Source: Neomelitea salexigens DSM 19753
GTDB taxonomy: Bacteria > Pseudomonadota > Gammaproteobacteria > Pseudomonadales > Spongiibacteraceae
NCBI RefSeq assembly: GCF_000422345.1
Contig: NZ_AULP01000002.1
Location: forward strand, 372,001 to 436,000
Direction: 5' to 3'
DNA: 64,000 bases
Under the pieces are notes generated by a model. That model searched no databases and was not told the origin of the DNA. It saw nothing but the letters and a program-made list of their open reading frames with translations. Below are positions 37,458 to 45,241 of this stretch, piece by piece (the stretch's first letter is position 1; every line of letters starts with the position of its first letter). The position numbers and the translations under genes were made by a program.

Positions 37458-39062
37458 CTATGACGCGAAGTCATAAACATGATTTTTTTGCTCTTGGAAA
37501 AGCTGATAACAGAAGCGCGCCTGCGGTTTTTCGGATGCGGTTTTCGGTATTTCTGACATGACCTGGATGTAGCTCGGCAGCTCTGTTCTGCCCAGCACGG
37601 CCCGACAGTGATCGAGCAGTTTTTGCGGGCTGAACAAACACACATCCACCGGCACTACCGCAGCGATAACATCTTTCTCGCCGGGCACACCGTTGGTAGC
37701 GGGAATACCATAGACAAAAACATCGGCAACATCGGGATACTCGGCAATAGTTTTTTCAATCTTTGCAGTATCGATGAATTCGCCATTGCGGCGAATTTCA
37801 TCACCTTTGCGACTGTCGAAGTAAAACCATCCGTCCTCATCACGGTGGCCAATGTCACCGGTAAAGAACACGCCGTTTTGTACTTTCTTTGCCGATGCTT
37901 CTGGGTTTTTGAAATAGCTTACGGCCAGTGTGGGTTGCCCTGGCGCCGCCTCGAACACAATTTCTCCGCGCTCATTCGGGGCACATTCGCGGCCGTCTTC
38001 ATCGACGACTTTGGCAATCAAACTGGCAGGGGGCTTACCGATACTGCCGATGGGTCCACCCGGTGGATTAAAGGTCATACCCCCTTCGGCGGCGCCGTAA
38101 AACTCGAACAGCTCAACGTCAAAACGCTGTTTGAAATCTTCCCATATCGCGGCGGGCATACCCGCACTGAGAATATAGCGAACCGGGTTATCGGCATCGT
38201 CGGCTTTGCGCGGCTCACTGTATATTGCCGTGGTCATGCCGCCGAGCAGGTTGAACATGGTACAGCCGTAGTGGCGGCAAATATCCCATAAACGGGATTT
38301 ACTAAACTTGCGGCTAATGACCCCGCGCAGACCCATTTTCAATACATTGCCCAGAGTGACCAGTTGCGCGTTAGCGTGGGTTAGCGACAGGCCGGTGTAG
38401 GGGCGGTCCTCACTTTGCAAACCGATCGCGGGCCCAATTGATGCCACATTGTCAAAGCGTGTATATGGCGCGCGTATCGCTTTTGGGTCGCCGGTGGTGC
38501 CTGAGGTATACAGCATTTGCATCACCTCGTCGGCGCTCTCTACCCGACAGGCGCGCTCTTCATAGGGACCGGAAATCACGTCGCTGTATCGTGCAACGCG
38601 CTCGTCAGCCGATTGCAGGCTAACCTTCTCGCCGGTGTCCATCACCCAGATCCAGCGGATCTGCGGCATGTCCTTACACACCTGGTAGACGCTGTTAAAA
38701 CAGTAGTCTGCACAGACCACGCCCGAGCACTCGGCCCAGCTCAGCATATAGCGCAAACGGTCGCCGCCGGTGCGCGGGTCGATAGGCACGTAAACTGTAC
38801 CCGCCAGGGAGCTGCCGACCATGCAGTCAATAAATTCCGGGTGGTTTTGCATCACTAACGCGAAGCTACTACCGCGCTCCATGTTCTGCTCCAGCAAAGC
38901 CTGGTTGACTCGCTGCCCTTGCTCCCACAAATCGCGGTAGCTTCGCTTTTCATCTTCAAAGCCACCACAGGGTTTGATGTTTACAAATGTCAGCACGTCC
39001 AGATCGGGCTGTTGCTGCATTTTCGCCTCAATTAAATTGGCGAATATTCGTTGATCTTTCAT
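37458..39062 (-). CDS. acyl-CoA ligase (AMP-forming), CaiC-like
   Basis: A 534-residue member of the ANL superfamily that activates a carboxylic acid to its CoA thioester. It has the ATP motif YTSGTTGDPKAIR, the A5 motif YGAAEGGMTF, the Asp of FTGDIGHRDEDGW, the KGDEIRRNGEFI hinge and a C-terminal Lys in TASEKPQARF that should serve the adenylation step. The overall type resembles crotonobetaine/carnitine-CoA ligase-like enzymes. I chose the ATG at 39062 with GGGGA upstream over a TTG four codons earlier. It is third in the acd-thiolase-ligase operon, 17 bp after the thiolase gene. The substrate is unknown. Confidence 0.88.
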   Translation of the reverse strand: MKDQRIFANLIEAKMQQQPDLDVLTFVNIKPCGGFEDEKRSYRDLWEQGQRVNQALLEQNMERGSSFALVMQNHPEFIDCMVGSSLAGTVYVPIDPRTGGDRLRYMLSWAECSGVVCADYCFNSVYQVCKDMPQIRWIWVMDTGEKVSLQSADERVARYSDVISGPYEERACRVESADEVMQMLYTSGTTGDPKAIRAPYTRFDNVASIGPAIGLQSEDRPYTGLSLTHANAQLVTLGNVLKMGLRGVISRKFSKSRLWDICRHYGCTMFNLLGGMTTAIYSEPRKADDADNPVRYILSAGMPAAIWEDFKQRFDVELFEFYGAAEGGMTFNPPGGPIGSIGKPPASLIAKVVDEDGRECAPNERGEIVFEAAPGQPTLAVSYFKNPEASAKKVQNGVFFTGDIGHRDEDGWFYFDSRKGDEIRRNGEFIDTAKIEKTIAEYPDVADVFVYGIPATNGVPGEKDVIAAVVPVDVCLFSPQKLLDHCRAVLGRTELPSYIQVMSEIPKTASEKPQARFCYQLFQEQKNHVYDFAS

Positions 39063-39079
39063 GGTGTCCCCCAACAGTC

Positions 39080-40315
39080 TTATTCTTTGGACAATATGCT
39101 TAACACCAGCGCAGCAGCGTCGCTGCCAATGAAGCCGCCGCCGTTTTCAGCCAGAGCATGCTTCGCGCCGTTAACTTGTCGGTCTCCCGCCTCGCCACGC
39201 AGTTGTGTTACCAACTCGACGATTTGGGCGGCACCGGTGGCGCCAATCGGGTGACCCTTGCGCATTAATCCACCCGAGGTATTCACCGGCACGCTACCGC
39301 CCAACGTGGATTCACCGCGAGCGACAAAGTCGCCGCCTTCACCTTCTGCACACAGGCCGAGGTATTCGTAGTATTTAATTTCAGAGATCGCCGAGGCATC
39401 GTGCAGCTCTACGCAGTCGATATCGTCGGCGCCGATGCCCGCTTGCTGATAAATGGCTTCTGCGGCCTGCGGCACCATTTCCGGCTCGTCGTCAACGCGG
39501 TCCCAACCACTGTGCAGAGAGGAGGCGCGTACGCGCACGCAGCGCGACATACCCAGCTCTCGCGCTTTCTTTTCACTCACCATGACCAGCGCCGCCGCGC
39601 CATCGCCAATGGGCGCGCACATTGGCAGGGTCAATGGGTCGACAATCGCACGCGCCGACAAGACGTCTTCGGCCGTAATACGGTGGCGAAATTGGGAGAG
39701 CGGGTTGATGCTGCCGTGAATGGAGTTCTTCGCCGACACCGCCGCCAGTTGTTCACGGGTGGTGCCATACTGGTGCATATGTTCACGCGCCCAGGTGGCG
39801 TAAATATCGATAAATAACGATCGACTGATACCAGCCTGGCTCATATCGAGGTCCATACCGATGGCGGCATTGCGCGCTTGCAGGCTTTCTCGAATACTGT
39901 CCATCTGGTCGATATCCACCGCGCCGGTAAATACCGAGAAGGTTTTTTCTTTGTCTTGGTGATAAAGCTTTTCGTAGCCGCACACCAACACCACATCGTA
40001 GACGCCGAGGCTGATCATGGTGGCCGCTTGCTGAAAGGCCGTTGCCGAGGTGGCACAGGCATTTTCAACATTGATGACGGGAATGCGGCCAATGCCCATG
40101 TTGCGTAGCACCACCTGGCCTGGCACACAGACTTGGCCGGTAATGACCGCCGCCGCGCCATTTCCCATGTAGGCGGCATTCAACTCAGAGGCTTCTATAT
40201 CAGCATCGCGCAGCGCCTGCTGAATAGCGGCGCCAGCGAGCTGACTCAAACTTTGGTCAATAGCATTCCCAAAGGGCGTCATTCCGACGCCCGCAATATA
40301 GGCTTTTTGTTCCAC
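39080..40315 (-). CDS. thiolase (SCP-x/lipid-transfer type acetyl-CoA acetyltransferase)
   Basis: A 411-residue thiolase. The nucleophile Cys is in VENACATSA, the active-site His in KGHPIGATG; ELHDASAISE is typical. The C-terminal Cys of biosynthetic thiolases (CxG) is replaced in HALAENGGGF, as in SCP-x-type thiolases that act on branched or ring-bearing substrates such as steroid side chains. It may therefore cleave a bulky 3-ketoacyl-CoA. The start codon is GTG with GGAGA upstream. It lies 13 bp after the acyl-CoA dehydrogenase gene and 17 bp before the ligase gene. Confidence 0.87.
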   Translation of the reverse strand: MEQKAYIAGVGMTPFGNAIDQSLSQLAGAAIQQALRDADIEASELNAAYMGNGAAAVITGQVCVPGQVVLRNMGIGRIPVINVENACATSATAFQQAATMISLGVYDVVLVCGYEKLYHQDKEKTFSVFTGAVDIDQMDSIRESLQARNAAIGMDLDMSQAGISRSLFIDIYATWAREHMHQYGTTREQLAAVSAKNSIHGSINPLSQFRHRITAEDVLSARAIVDPLTLPMCAPIGDGAAALVMVSEKKARELGMSRCVRVRASSLHSGWDRVDDEPEMVPQAAEAIYQQAGIGADDIDCVELHDASAISEIKYYEYLGLCAEGEGGDFVARGESTLGGSVPVNTSGGLMRKGHPIGATGAAQIVELVTQLRGEAGDRQVNGAKHALAENGGGFIGSDAAALVLSILSKE

Positions 40316-40328
40316 GGGTTTCTCCGGC

Positions 40329-41657
40329 TTAGTTGCCCAGTTTTTCTTCGTCGATCAAGTAGCTGCCGCCCTTAATAGCCAGGACTTCGTTACAGCCGTC
40401 TTCAATCATTGATGCGCGGGCATCGCGGAGCATTTTTTCCATCGGGTACTCGCGAGTCAGGCCATTGCCTCCGAATATTTGCAGCGCATCGCTGCACACC
40501 TCAAAGGCCTGTTGTGTGCCGGTGGTTTTCGAGAACATGGCTGAACACAGCGAGGGAATCGCCGTTGCCGGGTCGTTGTTGTAGTCGAGGGCACGACGCG
40601 TCACTGCGCGCGAGGTCTCCACCTTGCGGAACATATGGAAGAGGCGGCTTTTCACCGATTGGTGATGAATAATTTGCGTGCCACCGGCAACGCGTTCGTG
40701 AGCGTAGTCCAGTGCCATGTCTGCGGCCGCCTGCGCCAAGCCGGTGAAGGTGGCCCCCATCAGTGCGTTGGCTTCAGCGTGAATGCAGTACACGGCGCGC
40801 TGGTAATCTTCAGGACCGGCCAGCAAATATTTGCGCGGCAGTCGAACATTGTCGAAGAAAATTTCACCTTGGTTCAGCGCGCGCTGCCCCATTTTATCCA
40901 GCGGTTTGCCGCGGGAGATGCCCGGCAGGTTCATTGGGAAAACCAACACGCAGCCATTGTGCGGGTCAACACCGTTACCGCTGTCGGCCGCGCAGTACAA
41001 AATACAAACGTCGGCGATCACGCCGTTGGAAACCCAAGCCGCTTTCTGGCCGTTCAAAATAATGTCGTCGCCCGTCAAATCTGCAACCAGGTTCGGGCGG
41101 CCGTACTTGCCACCCGGCTGAGCGGCAGCGCCGTTGGGGTCGAGCATGTCTGAACCGTGGTCGGGTTCGGTAATACCCCAGCAGCCAAGCATCGCGTCGG
41201 GGAATTCTTCCAGTAGGTCAGCGCGACCAAATTTGGCTGACAGCCACTGCGGCAAAATTCCGGCGCCCACAGAAATCGCCAGACCGGCGTCGCCATAGCC
41301 CAGTTCTTCAAACAGAATGCTAAACAGCAGGGCGGCCTCGCGCGGCGGCATTTCAGAAAGGGCTTCAATCGTTACGCCCAGCTCCAAGTACTTCTCGCGG
41401 AATTCCCAAAAACGCGAATCCTTGGCAATCACCTCTTCCGGGCTCAGCTTATCGAGTTCAATACCAATGGGGCGCACCACGTTAATCGCAAAGTCGCGCA
41501 GGGTTTGTTGGAATTCAGCAATATGTTCGGGCAAGCTCGCCTCGGCACCTGAGATGGTCAGCTTGCTTTTGGGGGTAGCCGGCCAGCGGTAAAGAGGGGC
41601 TTCTAAGTTGCGGTAGTCAACATCCACAGGGCCTGTGGCAAGAGCGGTATCGTTCAT
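40329..41657 (-). CDS. acyl-CoA dehydrogenase
   Basis: A 442-residue FAD-dependent dehydrogenase. Visible features are CWGITEPDHGSDM (the FAD/substrate signature), VSNGVIADVCILY, the FGGNGLTREYPMEKMLRDARA motif and MIEDGCNEV, whose Glu fits the catalytic base. The N terminus is longer than usual and starts MNDTALATGPVDVDYRNLEAPLYRWP. It is the first gene of the acd-thiolase-ligase operon, divergent from the AraC gene. AGAGGA lies before the ATG. It should oxidise the acyl-CoA made by the ligase at 37458-39062 to the enoyl-CoA. Confidence 0.88.
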   Translation of the reverse strand: MNDTALATGPVDVDYRNLEAPLYRWPATPKSKLTISGAEASLPEHIAEFQQTLRDFAINVVRPIGIELDKLSPEEVIAKDSRFWEFREKYLELGVTIEALSEMPPREAALLFSILFEELGYGDAGLAISVGAGILPQWLSAKFGRADLLEEFPDAMLGCWGITEPDHGSDMLDPNGAAAQPGGKYGRPNLVADLTGDDIILNGQKAAWVSNGVIADVCILYCAADSGNGVDPHNGCVLVFPMNLPGISRGKPLDKMGQRALNQGEIFFDNVRLPRKYLLAGPEDYQRAVYCIHAEANALMGATFTGLAQAAADMALDYAHERVAGGTQIIHHQSVKSRLFHMFRKVETSRAVTRRALDYNNDPATAIPSLCSAMFSKTTGTQQAFEVCSDALQIFGGNGLTREYPMEKMLRDARASMIEDGCNEVLAIKGGSYLIDEEKLGN

Positions 41658-41711
41658 GACATTTCCTCTACTTCGTTATGTTTGTTATGAGTAAGCGATA
41701 TCGATGGGAGG

Positions 41712-41740
41712 ATAGTAGCCAGCGCCCCGGCAAAGTTAGA
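41712..41740 (-). promoter_or_regulatory. possible activator-dependent promoter of the acd operon
   Basis: On the minus strand TACTAT (41712-41717) stands 17 bp from TCTAAC (41735-41740), a poor -35 box. A weak -35 beside the 17-bp element fits AraC-type activation. This is a guess from spacing only. Confidence 0.35.
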
Positions 41741-41762
41741 TGTTTACAGCAGACAATCTGGT

Positions 41763-41779
41763 TGTTAATTTACGACAGC
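41763..41779. promoter_or_regulatory. 17-bp element, copy B (between acd and araC genes)
   Basis: An exact second copy of tgttaatttacgacagc. It lies 24 bp before the chosen AraC start and about 23 bp upstream of the predicted acd -35 box, so it could serve autoregulation and activation together. Confidence 0.6.
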
Positions 41780-41802
41780 AATTTTCAGCGCGTGACGTGT
41801 TC

Positions 41803-42843
41803 ATGGAGATTCGGTCTTCTTTATCGGTGCCGCCAGCCCGACACCTTGGCTACGGCCTAAACCCCTTAATTACCTTGCTTAAAGAGCATGGTGCGGACCC
41901 GTTGCTGGTGCTGGATAAAGCCAATATTCCACCCGAAGCGCTGGACAGCCCCACCTACCAACTTACCCCACAGCAAGAGTTGAGTTTTACCTCTGAAGTG
42001 ATTCGCGCGCTGGATAAGCCCGAGCTGGGGCTGGTGGTGGGTAGCCGCTATCACCTGTCGGCATATGGCTTATTGGGACTGGCGGTAATGACCAGCGAGA
42101 ACCTGCTTCAGGGCATGCAGGTGCTGTATAAAAATATTCTGATGACGTGGACCTATATGCAGTGGATTACCACCATTCGCGACGACCGCGCCTATATCAG
42201 TTTGGAGCCTCTGCGCGACCTCGGTGACAGCCACCAATACATGATTGATCGCGGCCTGGTCGCCTCGCATATTATTTTTAAGGAAGCCCTCGGCCAGCCC
42301 ATTCCCGTACACGAGGTGCATTTACGCCAGCCGGAACCCAGCTACGCAGAAGAGTACCGGCGCTATTTCAACTGCCCGGTGTATTTCGAAGCTGCCGAAA
42401 ATTGCTATGTCTTCGACAGCGCGCTGCTGTACCAAGAATTGCTGCAGGCCGAACCAGAAACTGCCCGCATTTACGACAGCCAGTGCGAAATGATATGCGA
42501 ACAACTGGCCAAGAATTACACCTTCTCGGACGTGGTGCGCAATCAAATCCTGTCATCACCGCGGGAAATTTTTACACTGGAAACCATCGCCGATCGCTTA
42601 GGCATGACCGCTCGCACGGTGCAGCGCAAGCTCAGCCAGGAAGACAGCAGCTACAAAACCATTCTGGAGGACGTGCGCAAAAATCTGGCGGTGGAGTACC
42701 TGCAAACCACCTCATTTACGCTGGAAGAAATTGCCGTGCGCCTCGGTTATGCCGACTCATCCAGCTTTTGTCACGCCTATAAACGCTGGACCGGCGTTAA
42801 CCCCGGCGAGCGCCGTCAGGCGGCGGGGGCGCCGCGAAACTGA
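41803..42843 (+). CDS. AraC family regulator (Arabinose_bd type), cluster regulator
   Basis: A 346-residue regulator. The N-terminal ligand-binding domain (about residues 20-200, with GLVVGSRYHLSAYGLLGLAVM) is of the OruR/Arabinose_bd type, and the C terminus (about 250-346) is an AraC HTH domain: TIADRLGMTARTVQRKL and the second helix-turn-helix ending LGYADSSSFCHAYKRWTG. I place the start at 41803, which fits the family N terminus and leaves the 17-bp element outside the gene; an in-frame start at 41740 is possible, and neither has a strong Shine-Dalgarno. It is divergent from the acyl-CoA dehydrogenase operon and probably activates it. Its 3' end overlaps the convergent second AraC gene by 28 bp. 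Confidence 0.87.
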   Translation: MEIRSSLSVPPARHLGYGLNPLITLLKEHGADPLLVLDKANIPPEALDSPTYQLTPQQELSFTSEVIRALDKPELGLVVGSRYHLSAYGLLGLAVMTSENLLQGMQVLYKNILMTWTYMQWITTIRDDRAYISLEPLRDLGDSHQYMIDRGLVASHIIFKEALGQPIPVHEVHLRQPEPSYAEEYRRYFNCPVYFEAAENCYVFDSALLYQELLQAEPETARIYDSQCEMICEQLAKNYTFSDVVRNQILSSPREIFTLETIADRLGMTARTVQRKLSQEDSSYKTILEDVRKNLAVEYLQTTSFTLEEIAVRLGYADSSSFCHAYKRWTGVNPGERRQAAGAPRN

Positions 42844-43823
42844 GAGGGCGGACAGCCCGACCAGCGCCGAAAGGCATGGCAAAAGTGAGCGGCATCGCTG
42901 TAGCCCAGCAGCGATGCCACCTGCTCGATCGACATTGCCGTGCCCTGTAAATACTCCCGCGCTAACTCATAGCGCAGGTCATCAACAATTTTTTGATAGC
43001 CGCTACCACTGGCCCGCAAGCGGCGCCGCAGTGTGCGCCCCGAGATATTTAACTTTTCCGCCACTGCCTCAATACCGGGAAAGTAACCCGGCCTGAGCAG
43101 AAGCATTTCCCTCACTTCATCAACAATATTGTGCTCTTCTGACAGGCGCGCCTTGATGCGCTCGCAGCGATCTATGCACAGCGCCGCGGTATCGCTGTCG
43201 CACTGCAACAACGGTGTTTCCAATACATCGAGGGAGAAGCGCATGGCGTTCTCTGTTGCGCCAAACGTGGGAGCCACGCCAAATACATCCCGGTAACGGC
43301 TCAACTCCACCTGCCGGGCGTGGCGAAAACACACCTCAGCGGGGTGGAAGTCATCGCCCAGCAAGCCGCGCAAAATCATGAAAGTAGCGGTCATTTCCCG
43401 CTCGCTGAGCATGGGTAGATCTTCGACGTGGTAATCATCGGCGGCCATTGCCATCACCACAAAGCCGTCTTCAACGCGCATGTTGTGCTCGTAAAAGGCA
43501 AAACTCAGCTCCACAAAGTGGTAGGCCAACTTCAGCGCCTCGCGCATTGTCGAGGCACTCATCAACGCGTAGCCATACAAACCGAATACGCTCAGTGGGT
43601 AGCAGTTGCCCACATACAAACCAATACCGGGGTCACCGCTCACCCGGCGCAGGTTGCGCAGGAAGGTCAGCTCCTGACTGAGGTTAACGTGCTGTTCCGG
43701 GCGCTCCAGGATCGACAGCGACAAACCCGTGGCTGTGAGCGACTGCGCGACAGAAATGCCCTCGCTGCGCAGCTTCATCAACGGCGCAAGAATGGTTTTG
43801 GCAGAGTGGTATTTGGGCTTCAT
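42816..43823 (-). CDS. AraC family regulator (Arabinose_bd type), second copy
   Basis: A 335-residue regulator with the same architecture: LYVGNCYPLSVFGLYGYALM in the ligand-binding domain and a C-terminal HTH with VAEKLNISGRTLRRRLRASG and LGYSDAAHFCHAFRRWSG. It is a paralogue of the protein encoded convergently at 41803-42843, and the two 3' ends overlap by 28 bp. It is divergent from the saccharopine-dehydrogenase-like gene; the gap holds two 17-bp direct repeats 21 bp apart, a likely binding site. Ligand unknown; in this family ligands are often fatty acids, amino acids or their derivatives. Confidence 0.88.
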   Translation of the reverse strand: MKPKYHSAKTILAPLMKLRSEGISVAQSLTATGLSLSILERPEQHVNLSQELTFLRNLRRVSGDPGIGLYVGNCYPLSVFGLYGYALMSASTMREALKLAYHFVELSFAFYEHNMRVEDGFVVMAMAADDYHVEDLPMLSEREMTATFMILRGLLGDDFHPAEVCFRHARQVELSRYRDVFGVAPTFGATENAMRFSLDVLETPLLQCDSDTAALCIDRCERIKARLSEEHNIVDEVREMLLLRPGYFPGIEAVAEKLNISGRTLRRRLRASGSGYQKIVDDLRYELAREYLQGTAMSIEQVASLLGYSDAAHFCHAFRRWSGCPPSQFRGAPAA

Positions 43824-43854
43824 GGGTCACCGATTTTTTGCTCACGCTAGCATC

Positions 43855-43892
43855 GCTGTCCTCATTTCGCAAATAGCTGTCCTCATTTCGCA
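43855..43892. promoter_or_regulatory. direct-repeat operator candidate for the second AraC regulator
   Basis: gctgtcctcatttcgca occurs at 43855-43871 and again at 43876-43892, a 21-bp period, two helical turns apart, which matches the layout of AraC half-sites. It shares the GCTGTC core and 12 of 17 positions with the reverse complement of the element at 37432 and 41763. Confidence 0.68.
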
Positions 43893-43997
43893 TTCAGACG
43901 AGAGCATCACTTAATTAACGTAATTAGCGACGCAAATCGCCGCCCAGGCGGCGTGGCCAAGTACTCACTGAAAAACAAAAATTACAGGAGCAAGACC

Positions 43998-45110
43998 ATG
44001 TCAGAAGCACCCAAAATTCTCATCTATGGCGCAAGCGGTTACACCGGCAAACTCGTGGCCGAGTGCCTGGCGCAGCGCAACCTGCCCTTCTACTTTGTTG
44101 GTCGCAACCAGCAAAAACTCGAAGACGCCCTCGCCATCGTGGAAGAGCGACTGGGCCACAAAGCCCCCGCCACCATCGTTCGCGCCAGCAACGACAAAGC
44201 CGAATTGGCGCCACTGTTTGCAAAAGTGGAAGTGGTTATCAACGTTGCCGGCCCCTTCATGCAGCTGGCATGGCCGGTGGTTGAAGCCTGCCTGGAAAAC
44301 AACTGCCACTACCTGGACACCACTGGCGAGCAAGACTTCGTGATCGCCGTTCGCGACAAATACGGCAAGGCTTTCGCCGACAAAAACCTGTTGCTCAACC
44401 CTGCCAACTCCTACATGTGGGCAGCGGGTGCCCTGGCCGCTGAAGTTGTACTGGAAACCGAAGGCGTCGACACTCTCGACATCACCTACCAGATCAATAA
44501 CGCGCTGCCTTCGCAGGCCTCAACGAAATCCTTCCTGCGCATGGTAAACAACCCGCAGTACATGATTAAAGAGGGCGAAATGGTTGAGTGGCAGGGCGAC
44601 CGTCACTTCACTGTTTGCGTTCCCCACCTGTCGCAGCCGGTGCTGGCCCTGCCCTGGAGCGGTGGCTGTGAGCCCGCTTGGTACGAGCACGACGACCGCG
44701 TGCGCAACTGTCGCGTACTGACCGCTTTCGGTGATGAAATCATCGAAAACGTCGTTGCGGTTATCCATCGCTTCAACGAAGAATCCAAGGGTATGAGTCA
44801 GGAAGAGAAAGAAGAGCTCACCAACCGCTACGGCGATGAAATGACCCCCGCCGAGCCACCCAAAGACGATCGCGACCTGCACCGCACCGTGATCACCTGT
44901 ATTGGTCAGGGCCGCCAAGTGACGACGGTGTTCCCGCTGTCGCTGAACGCTCCGTATACCTTTACGGGTGAAATCTGCGCCGAGGCCGCCCAACGCCTGC
45001 TCAACGGCCAACTCAAAGCCGCCGGTTTCCAAAGCGCCACAGGGGCATTCGGACACCGCGAGCTGCTGCAAACCTTCCACGAACTGGGTTACACCAACCT
45101 GCCAGCGTAA
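43998..45110 (+). CDS. saccharopine dehydrogenase-like oxidoreductase
   Basis: A 370-residue protein. It opens with a Rossmann segment ILIYGASGYTGKLVAECLA, then FVGRNQQKLEDAL and VVINVAGPFMQLAWPVVEAC, typical of saccharopine dehydrogenase-like (trans-acting enoyl reductase type) proteins rather than lysine-pathway enzymes. Such proteins are found in mycobacterial and proteobacterial lipid loci, with mostly unknown substrates. Start ATG at 43998 has CAGGAG 8 bp upstream; the longer frame from 43953 crosses a hairpin at 43938-43953. A terminator follows. It is probably a single-gene unit controlled by the adjacent AraC protein. Confidence 0.83.
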   Translation: MSEAPKILIYGASGYTGKLVAECLAQRNLPFYFVGRNQQKLEDALAIVEERLGHKAPATIVRASNDKAELAPLFAKVEVVINVAGPFMQLAWPVVEACLENNCHYLDTTGEQDFVIAVRDKYGKAFADKNLLLNPANSYMWAAGALAAEVVLETEGVDTLDITYQINNALPSQASTKSFLRMVNNPQYMIKEGEMVEWQGDRHFTVCVPHLSQPVLALPWSGGCEPAWYEHDDRVRNCRVLTAFGDEIIENVVAVIHRFNEESKGMSQEEKEELTNRYGDEMTPAEPPKDDRDLHRTVITCIGQGRQVTTVFPLSLNAPYTFTGEICAEAAQRLLNGQLKAAGFQSATGAFGHRELLQTFHELGYTNLPA

Positions 45111-45118
45111 AACTACCA

Positions 45119-45142
45119 AGCCCCGCTTTCGCGGGGCTTTTT
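45119..45142 (+). terminator. intrinsic terminator after the saccharopine-dehydrogenase-like gene
   Basis: AGCCCCGC / GCGGGGCT arms with a TTTC loop are followed by TTTT. It lies 8 bp past the stop codon. Confidence 0.92.
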
Positions 45143-45241
45143 GTTTGGCTGACGACGGCTTAAGAATGTACGAATTAAGGCGAGTAAACGCCGCGAATCG
45201 CGTTCAGGGCAACAGGCAAAATAAAACTGTTGATCTGCCGC

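Noticed and set aside
37608-38291. 227-codon open frame on the plus strand
   Set aside because: It is antisense to the acyl-CoA ligase gene, whose motifs are all intact.
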